Notes under the pieces: model-generated | Told to the model about the DNA's origin: nothing | Databases searched by the model: none | The model's input: the letters and a program-made list of their open reading frames with translations, nothing else | Source: Methanosphaera sp. rholeuAM74 | GTDB lineage: Archaea; Methanobacteriota; Methanobacteria; Methanobacteriales; Methanobacteriaceae | Length of the DNA: 7,595 nt | NCBI GenBank assembly: GCA_003266075.1 | Contig: MUZZ01000157.1 | Location: 27,865 to 35,459, forward strand | Reading direction: 5' to 3' | Part shown: one piece after another, positions 1 to 6,391 of the stretch | Position numbering within the stretch: position 1 is the first letter of the stretch | Layout: every line of letters begins with the position of its first letter | Translations under genes and position numbers: made by a program

Positions 1-1057
1 ATGATACTCCTCCACGGTATGCTTGGGGCTTTCTTGTAATTGCAGTAGAGAACTCTGGTAGGAGTATCTCATTTATACCCTTTTCAATTTGTTCGTTACC
101 TATAGGTTTAAGTCCACTTGTAGGTGGTGCCATGAACTTCATCTGATCAAATTGTTTGACTACTGCTTCAGCTTCCTTCCATGAAATACTGCGTGGACGT
201 TTGTTCATGTCTATGCCCGTAGCTTCTTCTAATTCCTTAATTTTTGCTGCTGAAACACGGCTAAGTGAATCCATTAACAAATTTTTGAATCGTTTCTTGT
301 TGGTTGTCTTGCATAAGTCAATGATGTCGTCTGCAGTTACACCTTTTGGATGTGGAAGAACCTCCTTAGGTAGTGGTGGGATTTGAGTGGTTGCCCTGTC
401 AAAGGTGTATTTTCTTCCACTAGGGTCTTTGAAAACAATTTTTGCATGTGGATTTCCAATTACGGTACGTCTTATGTATTCATAAGCACCTTGTTCACTC
501 ATTGAATATGAAACATCCTTAAACTCTATTTCAATACCTGAACCAGTTCTGTCTGTTTCAAACTCTTGTCTGTCAAGGATGATACCTGTATTCTTTTTAA
601 CATCGAGTTTAACTTTCATTTCTACTCCTTTAAGCTCGTTACCATCCTTATATCTTGATCTTATCGTCACTGGCTGACCTGTTGTCATTTGTGAGAGTAG
701 TACACATCCACTACATCCGAGACCTTGTTGACCTCTGGATTGAATGTTACGAAACTTACTTCCTGCAAACATCTGACAGTATACTTTTGTAATATAATCC
801 TCAGGTATTCCTGGTCCATTATCAGCGTGTTTTAACAGGTAATGGTCTTTTCCCAGTCTTGTTAATTCTATGGTTATGTCTGGCAGTATTCCGACTTCTT
901 CACATGCATCTAGACTGTTGGTTATCAGTTCGTGGAATACAATTGTTAATGATCTAATTTTACCAGAAAAACCTAGCATCTGTTTGTTTCTTTTAAAAAA
1001 TTCAGAAGCTGTTAATTCCTTAAATTCTTCAAATAATTCATTGGTGTCACGTTCCAA
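1..1057 (-). CDS. top6B: DNA topoisomerase VI subunit B, N-terminal part (gene runs off left edge)
   Basis: This is the ATPase subunit of the type IIB topoisomerase, which with Top6A passes one DNA duplex through another to relax and decatenate DNA. The 352 residues visible, of roughly 530-600 usual in the family, carry a GHKL (Bergerat) ATP-binding fold. The N-box is FHELITNSLDA near residues 41-51 with E43 and N47, DNGPGIP lies at 79-85, and the glycine-rich lid GQQGLGCSG at 109-117. VSAAKIKELEEATGI near 268-282 fits the helix-two-turn-helix region, and the transducer domain starts near 310 and is cut off. I chose TTG at 1057 because GGAGG lies 9 nt upstream and I saw no in-frame ATG just before it; the next in-frame ATG (codon 27) would remove conserved N-terminal sequence. 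Top6A often lies immediately downstream in archaea, which here is outside the window. There is a 419-nt gap to the KH gene, so it may have its own promoter. Confidence 0.96.
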   Translation of the reverse strand, partial: MERDTNELFEEFKELTASEFFKRNKQMLGFSGKIRSLTIVFHELITNSLDACEEVGILPDITIELTRLGKDHYLLKHADNGPGIPEDYITKVYCQMFAGSKFRNIQSRGQQGLGCSGCVLLSQMTTGQPVTIRSRYKDGNELKGVEMKVKLDVKKNTGIILDRQEFETDRTGSGIEIEFKDVSYSMSEQGAYEYIRRTVIGNPHAKIVFKDPSGRKYTFDRATTQIPPLPKEVLPHPKGVTADDIIDLCKTTNKKRFKNLLMDSLSRVSAAKIKELEEATGIDMNKRPRSISWKEAEAVVKQFDQMKFMAPPTSGLKPIGNEQIEKGINEILLPEFSTAITRKPQAYRGGVS

Positions 1058-1066
1058 GATTTCAAT

Positions 1067-1071
1067 CCTCC
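1067..1071 (-). promoter_or_regulatory. Shine-Dalgarno site of top6B (fixes a TTG start)
   Basis: The minus strand reads GGAGG followed by 9 nt and then TTG. This is a full match to the archaeal anti-Shine-Dalgarno core and is the main reason for calling the TTG start. Confidence 0.75.
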
Positions 1072-1386
1072 AATATGTTTTATATGACTTAATAATACAT
1101 GGGGTATCTGTTATTAATACTCTTATATTAAAACATTTCCTATACTTTAACGCTAAATATGCCTTAGTATAAATGATTAATACTGATATTTCACACTAAA
1201 TTATATAGCACCTACATATGCATTATTAAAAAAATAATATTTTAACCATATACTAATATATGTAAAACATATAATATAAAACCATGGTATATACCCCTGC
1301 CCATATAAAAATGCAAAGTTAGGGGGGCCTTGATAAGTAATCAACACAATCAAAAAAAATAACGAATATTATTTGTCAACTCACCA

Positions 1387-1420
1387 ATATTTTCAGATAC
1401 ATATCCAAACCAGAAAATAT
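1387..1420. repeat. 8-bp inverted repeat, 18-nt spacer
   Basis: ATATTTTC at 1387-1394 is the exact reverse complement of GAAAATAT at 1413-1420. It lies about 57-90 nt downstream of the KH gene stop. The arms are AT-rich and could arise by chance in this composition. It could be a weak hairpin in the 3' UTR of the KH transcript or an operator. Confidence 0.35.
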
Positions 1421-1433
1421 GTTAAATAATATC

Positions 1434-1449
1434 TTTTTTCAAAAAGAGG
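1434..1449 (-). terminator. Possible T-rich terminator after the KH gene
   Basis: On the minus strand, about 28 nt after the KH stop, the sequence reads TCTTTTTGAAAAAAGA. It contains a T5 run, and the element is a near-perfect AT-only inverted repeat with a 2-nt turn. Archaeal RNA polymerase terminates at short T-runs, so the position and sequence fit a 3' end. No GC stem is present. Confidence 0.35.
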
Positions 1450-1476
1450 ATTTATTGTAGGGGGTGGAGAAATTAC

Positions 1477-2199
1477 TTATAACTTTTCAGGAACTTCTTC
1501 TGTTTCAAAATAGTCTTTATCTTCTTCAATATCTTCTTCTTCTTCATCTAGTGAGGCTTGATTATAATCTTCTTCTGCATCAGTATAATCTTCATCGCTG
1601 TCTAAGTCTTCTCTTAAGATGTCCTTCATGTCAGGTTTTCCGTTAACCATTTCATCGAATTCTCTTCTTTTGAGTTTGTCATGCATTTTCTCTAGGTAAG
1701 CATAGACGGTTTTCTGTCTTGAACCTTCAAGTATCATTTCTATTGCTTCACGTGCCATCTGTACGTTCTCAATTTTTCCTATTAATGATACAGTCTTTCC
1801 ATATATGCTTATTTCTACTTCTAACATGTCATGCATGATTTGTCTGGTTCTTCCACCTTTACCTATTATTCTACCTTTCTGTCTTACTAAAGCTTTTTTG
1901 GATTTACCGACATAATCTTGTAAGTTAATAATTTCCAGAATCAGATCTTCATTTTCTAGTTTTAAAGCGATTTCTGGGTTAAATCCTCTTCCTATAGCTT
2001 TTATCATGTATCTTGCTTTCCATATTGCTAGTGGATCGTCTGTTTCATCTGTTGAGCTGATACTTATGTTTCCAGTATCACTGTCGATTTTTAGTTCAGT
2101 TTTGGTTATAATTTCTAGCTGGTGTTTTATTTTACCATTTTTTCCGATGGTCACTCCAACTCTGTCTTTTGGGATTTTCAAGTATTCTATATTTACCAT
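1477..2199 (-). CDS. Two-KH-domain RNA-binding protein, archaeal Dim2/Pno1-like
   Basis: The 240-residue protein has two KH domains. The first has its GxxG loop as GKNG at 19-22, within VGVTIGKNGKIK. The second has GKGG at 113-116, within RIIGKGGRTR. GSRQKTVYAYLEK at 159-171 follows, as in archaeal relatives of eukaryotic Dim2/Pno1, which binds the 3' end of small-subunit rRNA during pre-40S maturation. The C-terminus from about 197 is strongly acidic, with 24 of 44 residues Asp or Glu, and is probably disordered. The ATG at 2199 has GGAG 9 nt upstream. The RIO1 kinase gene lies 241 nt upstream; RIO kinases also act in late small-subunit maturation, which supports a ribosome-biogenesis role. 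The family call is from motifs and context; the exact function in archaea is inference. Confidence 0.88.
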   Translation of the reverse strand: MVNIEYLKIPKDRVGVTIGKNGKIKHQLEIITKTELKIDSDTGNISISSTDETDDPLAIWKARYMIKAIGRGFNPEIALKLENEDLILEIINLQDYVGKSKKALVRQKGRIIGKGGRTRQIMHDMLEVEISIYGKTVSLIGKIENVQMAREAIEMILEGSRQKTVYAYLEKMHDKLKRREFDEMVNGKPDMKDILREDLDSDEDYTDAEEDYNQASLDEEEEDIEEDKDYFETEEVPEKL

Positions 2200-2282
2200 T
2201 ATAAAAAGCTCCTTCTTAAAATAGTTCTATAATTATTTACAGCGCTTCTACTGTATAGTTATTTCTTAACATATTTGAATAA

Positions 2283-2290
2283 GATATAAA
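2283..2290 (-). promoter_or_regulatory. Candidate TATA box for the KH-protein gene
   Basis: The minus strand reads TTTATATC, close to the archaeal TTTATATA consensus, 83 nt before the KH start codon. A start site about 25 nt downstream would give a leader of roughly 55-60 nt. It lies in the 241-nt gap after RIO1, so the KH gene may be transcribed separately from the aIF1A-transporter-RIO1 unit. The DNA is AT-rich, so chance matches are expected. Confidence 0.4.
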
Positions 2291-2440
2291 TAGTAATAAT
2301 AAGTGTATTCTATTTATTTTGATGGTTTTTAGTTTCTTTATTTATTTAACATTTGCTATTGTTAGAATATAGCTAAGCTTCTATTATATAATTATGTATA
2401 CACTACTATAAATAACTATTGTATATCGTTTTCTACTTAG

Positions 2441-3217
2441 TTAGTGGTTTTTAATTTTATTTTCGATTTTATCATAAGATAATTCTAAACCAAATTTTTT
2501 AGCATCCCTTACGATGTTGTTGATGTCTCTGTTGAGTAGTTTATCACTATTTGGGTGGCTTGTTAGCGTTGCCTGTGATAAATCGATTATGTATGGGTGA
2601 TTGTTGCTCATCAGTATATTGTACCTTGACAGGTCTCCATGAACCAATTTAGCATTGTTATACATCTTAACCATAGCATCTATAATTTCATCAAAGACTT
2701 CCCTGCTATTGTCTAAATGTGCCTTATATAATGGTGTGGCTGCTGTTTGGTCATGTTTGCTAGTTGGCAGATATTCCATTACGAGGACGTTTTCTTTTGC
2801 CGTGTATGGTTGGGGAACTCTTAATCCGATTTTTTTAAGTCTATTCAGATTTTTAAATTCCTTTTGTGTCCATGAAGTTATTAATTTTCTCTTATTTCCT
2901 CCATGATTCTTGAATCTGGGGTCACCTGCAAGGTATTCATTAATCTTTTTGAAGTCTAATGTAACGATTCTGTAAATCTTTACAGCCACGTTATTTCCAT
3001 CATCATCCACTCCTGAAAACACGTTTGCCTCTTTACCAGTGCTTATAACACCATTTAAACTATTTATATAACCTTGTTTTGCTAATTTGTAAAGTACGTC
3101 CAAGGTTTTGTTATCGAACACTTCGCTGGAAACTTGTTCATCTTCAGAACTTTTCAAACGCTTAGTTTCCTCTAATTCACGCATTTGATTGTCTGCATCA
3201 TCATAATGCTTGTTCAA
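2441..3217 (-). CDS. rio1: RIO1-type serine/threonine protein kinase/ATPase
   Basis: This 258-residue RIO-family kinase has the RIO1 phosphate-binding loop STGKEANVF at 59-67 and the ATP-contacting lysine in VAVKIYR (K80). The hinge is LVMEYLP at 145-151, the catalytic loop HGDLSRYN at 193-200 (D195, N200), and the metal-binding motif IIDLSQ at 210-215 (D212). It lacks the N-terminal winged helix that marks RIO2, so RIO1 is the better call. RIO1 proteins act in late maturation of the small ribosomal subunit. The start is TTG at 3217: an in-frame TGA lies just upstream and GGAGG sits 11 nt before it. A later ATG at codon 12 is possible but has no equally placed Shine-Dalgarno site that I noticed. 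The first 17 nt overlap the end of the transporter gene, so translation is probably coupled. Confidence 0.93.
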   Translation of the reverse strand: MNKHYDDADNQMRELEETKRLKSSEDEQVSSEVFDNKTLDVLYKLAKQGYINSLNGVISTGKEANVFSGVDDDGNNVAVKIYRIVTLDFKKINEYLAGDPRFKNHGGNKRKLITSWTQKEFKNLNRLKKIGLRVPQPYTAKENVLVMEYLPTSKHDQTAATPLYKAHLDNSREVFDEIIDAMVKMYNNAKLVHGDLSRYNILMSNNHPYIIDLSQATLTSHPNSDKLLNRDINNIVRDAKKFGLELSYDKIENKIKNH

Positions 3218-4178
3218 AATATCTCATTCCTCCTTCATATTTTTTTTTAAATTTCAAAGCTATTTTAGATACTACATAAAGTACAGGTAGTTCTATTAAT
3301 GGTCCAATAACTAGGGTTATTGCTATTAATTCGTTTTTTGGAAATGAAGATACTGCTATGGCAAGTGCTAGTGGTGAGTTACGTGCTAACGTAGTGAACG
3401 TTAAGCTGACATAATCCTCATATCTGAAATTTAATCTCATTGATATTATATAATCCACAACACAGTTAATCACAAAAAACAGTAGTACTGGTATGAATAT
3501 AACCTCAATCTTATCTACGTTTTCAATCAGTACACTTGACTCTCTATTGAACAATGCAAATATTGCTACACATAGAAATAGTGTCTGACATCTTGAAAAT
3601 ACCGAAGTAATTTTTTCCAACGATGACCTGCCTTTCAGTAATATCTTAACAAATTGTGCCATGATGAATGGTAATACTATGAAAACAATTAAACTATATG
3701 CTAGATTAGCTATTTCCAGCGTATTTGTACTTGAAAAGAATATTAGTAGGTATATTGGTAGCAGTATAATTTGTAAGACTAGATTTATAGGTAAAAGTGA
3801 CATACTAAGTGCCAGGTTTCCCTTAGCCATCTTGGTAAATATTAGATACCAGTCTGTACATGGTGTGAGTATCAGCATGAGAAATCCTATCCTCATGTCA
3901 AGGTTTCCCTTTAACAGTAGACTGGCTAGGAAATAACCTAGTAATGGTGTCCACATGAAGTTTATAATCAGACTTGTAGCTGTAAATTTGGTATTTGAAA
4001 AGCTTTCTCCAATTTTGCCTACTGGGATGTCCATGAACAATGCAAAGAGCATCATTACCAGAAAAATAGTAATCAAGGATGGACTTATATTATTAATCAC
4101 TTCCACATTGTTTAGTAGTAATCCCAGAAGTATTGATGCAAAGATAAATACAGGTTCTAAATTCTCTGTTAACTCCAT
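3201..4178 (-). CDS. ACR3/BASS-superfamily membrane transporter (arsenic-resistance-protein type)
   Basis: This is a 325-residue integral membrane protein with about nine or ten hydrophobic segments, between about 9 and 308, and a short basic tail. TPCTDWYLIF at 105-114 carries a cysteine (C107) where ACR3 arsenite permeases have a conserved PCT motif. TLARNSPLALAIA at 263-275 and GPLIELPVL at 292-300 match the later conserved region, with E296 a candidate for the ACR3 essential glutamate. ACR3 proteins extrude arsenite from the cytoplasm, but the wider BASS superfamily also moves organic anions, and no arsR, arsC or arsA is nearby, so the substrate is uncertain. ATG at 4178 follows an AAGGATG-like site 7 nt upstream. 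It starts 28 nt after aIF1A ends and overlaps rio1 by 17 nt, so it appears embedded in a translation operon. Confidence 0.82.
   Translation of the reverse strand: MELTENLEPVFIFASILLGLLLNNVEVINNISPSLITIFLVMMLFALFMDIPVGKIGESFSNTKFTATSLIINFMWTPLLGYFLASLLLKGNLDMRIGFLMLILTPCTDWYLIFTKMAKGNLALSMSLLPINLVLQIILLPIYLLIFFSSTNTLEIANLAYSLIVFIVLPFIMAQFVKILLKGRSSLEKITSVFSRCQTLFLCVAIFALFNRESSVLIENVDKIEVIFIPVLLFFVINCVVDYIISMRLNFRYEDYVSLTFTTLARNSPLALAIAVSSFPKNELIAITLVIGPLIELPVLYVVSKIALKFKKKYEGGMRYFEQAL
3229..3233 (-). promoter_or_regulatory. Shine-Dalgarno site of rio1, inside the transporter coding sequence
   Basis: GGAGG on the minus strand lies 11 nt before the TTG start of rio1. It is formed by the Gly-Gly codons near the C-terminus of the upstream transporter (EGGM). 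Ribosomes finishing the transporter would cross this site, which suggests coupled translation. Confidence 0.65.
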
Positions 4179-4206
4179 GTGGAATCATCCTTGTTAATGG
4201 TGTGCA

Positions 4207-4554
4207 TTATATCTTAATAAATCCTCTTCTTTCAAGGTAGTTTGCTTCAGTACGAGTGTACCTCCATATTACATCAGCTTTCTCATTACTCTGGAAATCC
4301 CATGGTTTAACTAAGACAACATCTCCCTCACGTATCCATATACGCTTTTTCATCCTACCAGGAATTCTGCATAGTCGAACATTTTTGTCATTACATCTGA
4401 CTTTCAGTTTTCCGTGTCCTAAAATTTGTTCTACTACTCCAGGTATTTCTCCTTTGCGAGGTGACCTAACACGTATGTTTTCTCCACCCTGCTGTTGTTG
4501 ATTGTTATTATTTGCCCTTGATTTAGATTTATTATTATTACTTTTATTATTCAA
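4207..4554 (-). CDS. eif1A: Translation initiation factor aIF1A
   Basis: The 115-residue archaeal homologue of eIF1A/bacterial IF1 binds the A site of the small ribosomal subunit and promotes scanning or start selection. The OB (S1-type) fold spans about 27-100, with conserved GEIPGVVEQILGHGKLKV at 35-52, RIPGRMKKRIWI at 63-74 and DVVLVKPWDFQ at 78-88. The helical C-terminus follows (RYTRTEANYLERRGF). Residues 1-24 are a low-complexity stretch made almost only of Asn, Lys, Ser and Gln, encoded by AAT/AAC/CAA repeats, and are longer than I expect for the family. The start is TTG at 4554, with GGAGG 7 nt upstream. The only other methionine (M68) lies inside the fold, so a later ATG is excluded. 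It appears to head the unit with the transporter and rio1. Confidence 0.95.
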   Translation of the reverse strand: MNNKSNNNKSKSRANNNNQQQQGGENIRVRSPRKGEIPGVVEQILGHGKLKVRCNDKNVRLCRIPGRMKKRIWIREGDVVLVKPWDFQSNEKADVIWRYTRTEANYLERRGFIKI

Positions 4555-4561
4555 AACATAT

Positions 4562-4566
4562 CCTCC
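4562..4566 (-). promoter_or_regulatory. Shine-Dalgarno site of aIF1A (fixes a TTG start)
   Basis: The minus strand reads GGAGG, then 7 nt, then TTG. The ATG inside the spacer is out of frame and reaches a stop after two codons, so TTG is the start. This also places the Asn/Gln-rich extension inside the protein. Confidence 0.75.
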
Positions 4567-4611
4567 AAACGTTTATTCTTTAACATGTAAATCCATTTTG
4601 GTCTGTAATTG

Positions 4612-4620
4612 ATTATATTT
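4612..4620 (-). promoter_or_regulatory. Weak candidate TATA box for the aIF1A unit
   Basis: The minus strand reads AAATATAAT about 58 nt before the aIF1A start, within a 271-nt gap. The position suits an archaeal promoter, but the match to TTTATATA is modest and several similar AT runs lie nearby (for example around 4700-4720). Confidence 0.25.
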
Positions 4621-4798
4621 ATGATAACATTTCTTTTTTTAAATGTTTGATATACTTCCACTATTGACACATTGCATTTCTATTATTCTAATTTATGTTT
4701 TTCATAATATAATATATTATCGTAAAATACGTTTCCATTCCATATCACAAAAATAGTATGATGAAGTTATGAGAATACTAATCTCCTAGCTTTGATGA

Positions 4799-4813
4799 GG
4801 GGGTTAATGGGGG
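4799..4813. repeat. Paired G5/C5 tracts just after the gfcR stop
   Basis: GGGGG at 4799-4803 and GGGGG at 4809-4813 on the plus strand are separated by TTAAT. On the transcribed sense (minus) strand they are two C5 tracts starting about 12 nt after the gfcR-like stop codon. Such runs stand out in AT-rich intergenic DNA. The function is unknown; part of a 3' UTR or a protein-binding site is possible. Confidence 0.4.
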
Positions 4814-4825
4814 TAAGTATGAAGT

Positions 4826-5422
4826 CTATCCTACTTTGTTTACCTTAATTAATGACTTTATTGGAACGTTATCTAAGTCATTGATTCCTTTCTTATCCAC
4901 TAATACTGTAACAGCTAGTGGCGTTGCTCCATGGGTTTTACAGACTTTAATTGCATCAGTCACTGTTGCTCCACTAGTTATAACGTCATCCACGATTATG
5001 ATGTTCTTGTTTTTTATGTTTGCGAAGTTGTGACTTATAGCCCCTTGTGCTGACTCGTTTTTCATGTGCTTAATTGGATGGAATACTGATAATTCAGCAT
5101 CAAGAACCTGTGCAATGATGGTTGCAAATGGTACTCCACTTACACTAATACCTACAACGGTATCTACTTCTCCTTCTTCTATGGCTAAATCTGCTAGTGC
5201 TGAGGAGATGTAATCCATACGTGCAGAGCTTGAACCAATGGTTTTCCAGTTTATTGCAAAGTCGTCAGGTTTCTGTTTCTGCTTGTTTTTATTCACGTGA
5301 CTCATTTGTAGGATGAGCCATTGTGTAGTATCCTTGGATATGTTTAATTCGTCTGCTATTTCACCAGTTGTCAATCCTTTACTTCTTAATTCTATTGCTT
5401 TTTCTATTAGTTTTGAATTCAT
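4826..5422 (-). CDS. gfcR: GfcR-like transcriptional regulator: HTH plus phosphoribosyltransferase domain
   Basis: The 198-residue protein has an N-terminal helix-turn-helix (GLTTGEIADELNISKDT at 16-32) joined by a Lys/Gln-rich linker to a type I phosphoribosyltransferase fold. The PRPP-binding loop IIIVDDVITSGATV at 141-154 is intact. This layout is that of the archaeal orotate phosphoribosyltransferase-like family (PyrE2/GfcR); a haloarchaeal member regulates glucose and fructose catabolism genes. A DNA-binding role, with a phosphorylated metabolite or PRPP as possible ligand, is more likely than a role in pyrimidine synthesis. The target genes are not known from the sequence. ATG at 5422 follows a strong GGTGAT site at 5426-5431, inside the 15-nt gap after the dehydrogenase stop, so the two genes are almost certainly co-transcribed. 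Confidence 0.88.
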   Translation of the reverse strand: MNSKLIEKAIELRSKGLTTGEIADELNISKDTTQWLILQMSHVNKNKQKQKPDDFAINWKTIGSSSARMDYISSALADLAIEEGEVDTVVGISVSGVPFATIIAQVLDAELSVFHPIKHMKNESAQGAISHNFANIKNKNIIIVDDVITSGATVTDAIKVCKTHGATPLAVTVLVDKKGINDLDNVPIKSLIKVNKVG

Positions 5423-5437
5423 TTTATCACCATAAGA

Positions 5438-6391
5438 TTACTCTAAGTATACTAAGCTCTTGTTTTTTGATGAACTCATTGCAGCATCAACAATTTTCAA
5501 TGCTTCTAAGCCATCCTGTCCTGTTACTTCTGGTTCAGTTTTTGTTTGTACAGCATTTACAAATGATTTTAGTTCCTCTTTTAATGGTTCCTTATTTTCT
5601 ACCTTTACTTCTTCCACACTATTATTTTCCTTGTATAATGTCACACTCTGGTTTCCATAGTCCACGCTTATGATACCATCTACACCAGTAATGTTTAGTT
5701 GACGTTTCTTGTAGGGTGTTAACCAATTGGTTTCGAGGATACTTAATACGCCATTATCATATTTGGTCATGATTTCTGCATGGTCTTCAAATTCACAATT
5801 CTTAAGGTTACTACTCATATTGGCAAAAACCATCTCTGCCCTACTTTCAAAGAGGTAGTTGAATATGTCAATGTCGTGTATGGCTAGGTCTATTGCCACT
5901 CCAACATCCCTTATTCGTGGTGGGTATGGTCCAAGCCTCTTAGCGTTTGCCGTTACAACTTCACCTATTTCACCATCTTTCAATAGTTTTTTTGCAACAC
6001 GTACTGCTGGGTTGAACCTTTCAACGTGTCCTGTAGCCAAGATTACTCCATTATCGTTTGCAGCTTCAATCATTTCCTTTGCTTCAACAAGCTTTGATGC
6101 TATAGGTTTTTCCACTAAAACATTCTTTCCAGATTCTATTGCTCTCATAACAACGTCGTGGTGGAATACTGTTGGTACACAGATGTTCACGGCTTCTATG
6201 TCATCGATTTGGAGTATGTTGTCATAGTCAACATAGCCGACTGTGTTAAATTCCTTTGACACGTTGTCAAGTGTTCCCCTGACCATGTCGGATATTGCTA
6301 GTAAGTTCGCATTTTCTATTTCAGAGTAGATTCTAACATGGTTATATCCCATTGCCCCTACTCCGATAACACCCACATTTGTTTCTTTCAT
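5438..6391 (-). CDS. Gfo/Idh/MocA-family NAD(P)-dependent dehydrogenase, possibly UDP-GlcNAc 3-dehydrogenase
   Basis: The 317-residue oxidoreductase has an N-terminal Rossmann fold with the dinucleotide-binding loop GVGAMG at 10-15. The family signature EKP lies at 94-96, GHVERFNP at 121-128, and the candidate catalytic pair D168/H172 is in DLAIHD. The C-terminal half is the usual Gfo/Idh/MocA beta-sheet domain, and the length is normal. The GHVERFNP segment and overall look recall the archaeal UDP-N-acetylglucosamine 3-dehydrogenases that begin synthesis of diacetamido sugars for glycans. No partner aminotransferase or acetyltransferase is in the window, so the substrate is inference. ATG at 6391 overlaps the hemC stop by ATGA, with GAGG 7 nt upstream, indicating translational coupling. 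It is followed closely by the gfcR-like gene. Confidence 0.88.
   Translation of the reverse strand: MKETNVGVIGVGAMGYNHVRIYSEIENANLLAISDMVRGTLDNVSKEFNTVGYVDYDNILQIDDIEAVNICVPTVFHHDVVMRAIESGKNVLVEKPIASKLVEAKEMIEAANDNGVILATGHVERFNPAVRVAKKLLKDGEIGEVVTANAKRLGPYPPRIRDVGVAIDLAIHDIDIFNYLFESRAEMVFANMSSNLKNCEFEDHAEIMTKYDNGVLSILETNWLTPYKKRQLNITGVDGIISVDYGNQSVTLYKENNSVEEVKVENKEPLKEELKSFVNAVQTKTEPEVTGQDGLEALKIVDAAMSSSKNKSLVYLE

Larger units (their letters stand above)
1058..1476. other. 419-nt intergenic stretch between KH gene and top6B, no gene seen
   Basis: This very AT-rich stretch lies between the stop of the KH gene and the start of top6B. I find no credible coding region on either strand. It holds TATA-like sequences, such as GCTATATAATTT on the minus strand near 1200-1211, which could drive top6B. 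It also holds an 8-bp inverted repeat at 1387-1420, T-rich runs downstream of the KH stop, and isolated G/C tracts at 1294-1302, 1322-1329 and 1460-1464. The likely content is a terminator for the upstream unit plus a promoter and 5' leader for top6B. A small RNA cannot be excluded. Confidence 0.5.

Noticed and set aside
870..1172. Plus-strand open frame opposite the start of top6B
   Set aside because: It is antisense to the conserved ATPase domain and has no recognisable motif; it is a shadow frame.
1200..1290. Palindromic AT stretches suggesting an origin or array
   Set aside because: There are no direct repeats of regular size, no origin-recognition-box-like repeats and no replication gene nearby; AT composition explains them.
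1464..1646. Plus-strand open frame opposite the acidic tail of the KH protein, with GGGGTGG upstream
   Set aside because: Its Leu-rich sequence is the complement of the Asp/Glu codons, and the G-rich stretch alone is not enough evidence for a gene.
5368..5673. Leu-rich 101-residue plus-strand frame resembling a membrane protein
   Set aside because: It lies fully antisense to the gfcR-like and dehydrogenase genes; the hydrophobicity follows from complementary codons.
5859..6227. 122-residue plus-strand frame
   Set aside because: It is antisense to the Rossmann domain of the dehydrogenase, whose motifs are clear on the minus strand.
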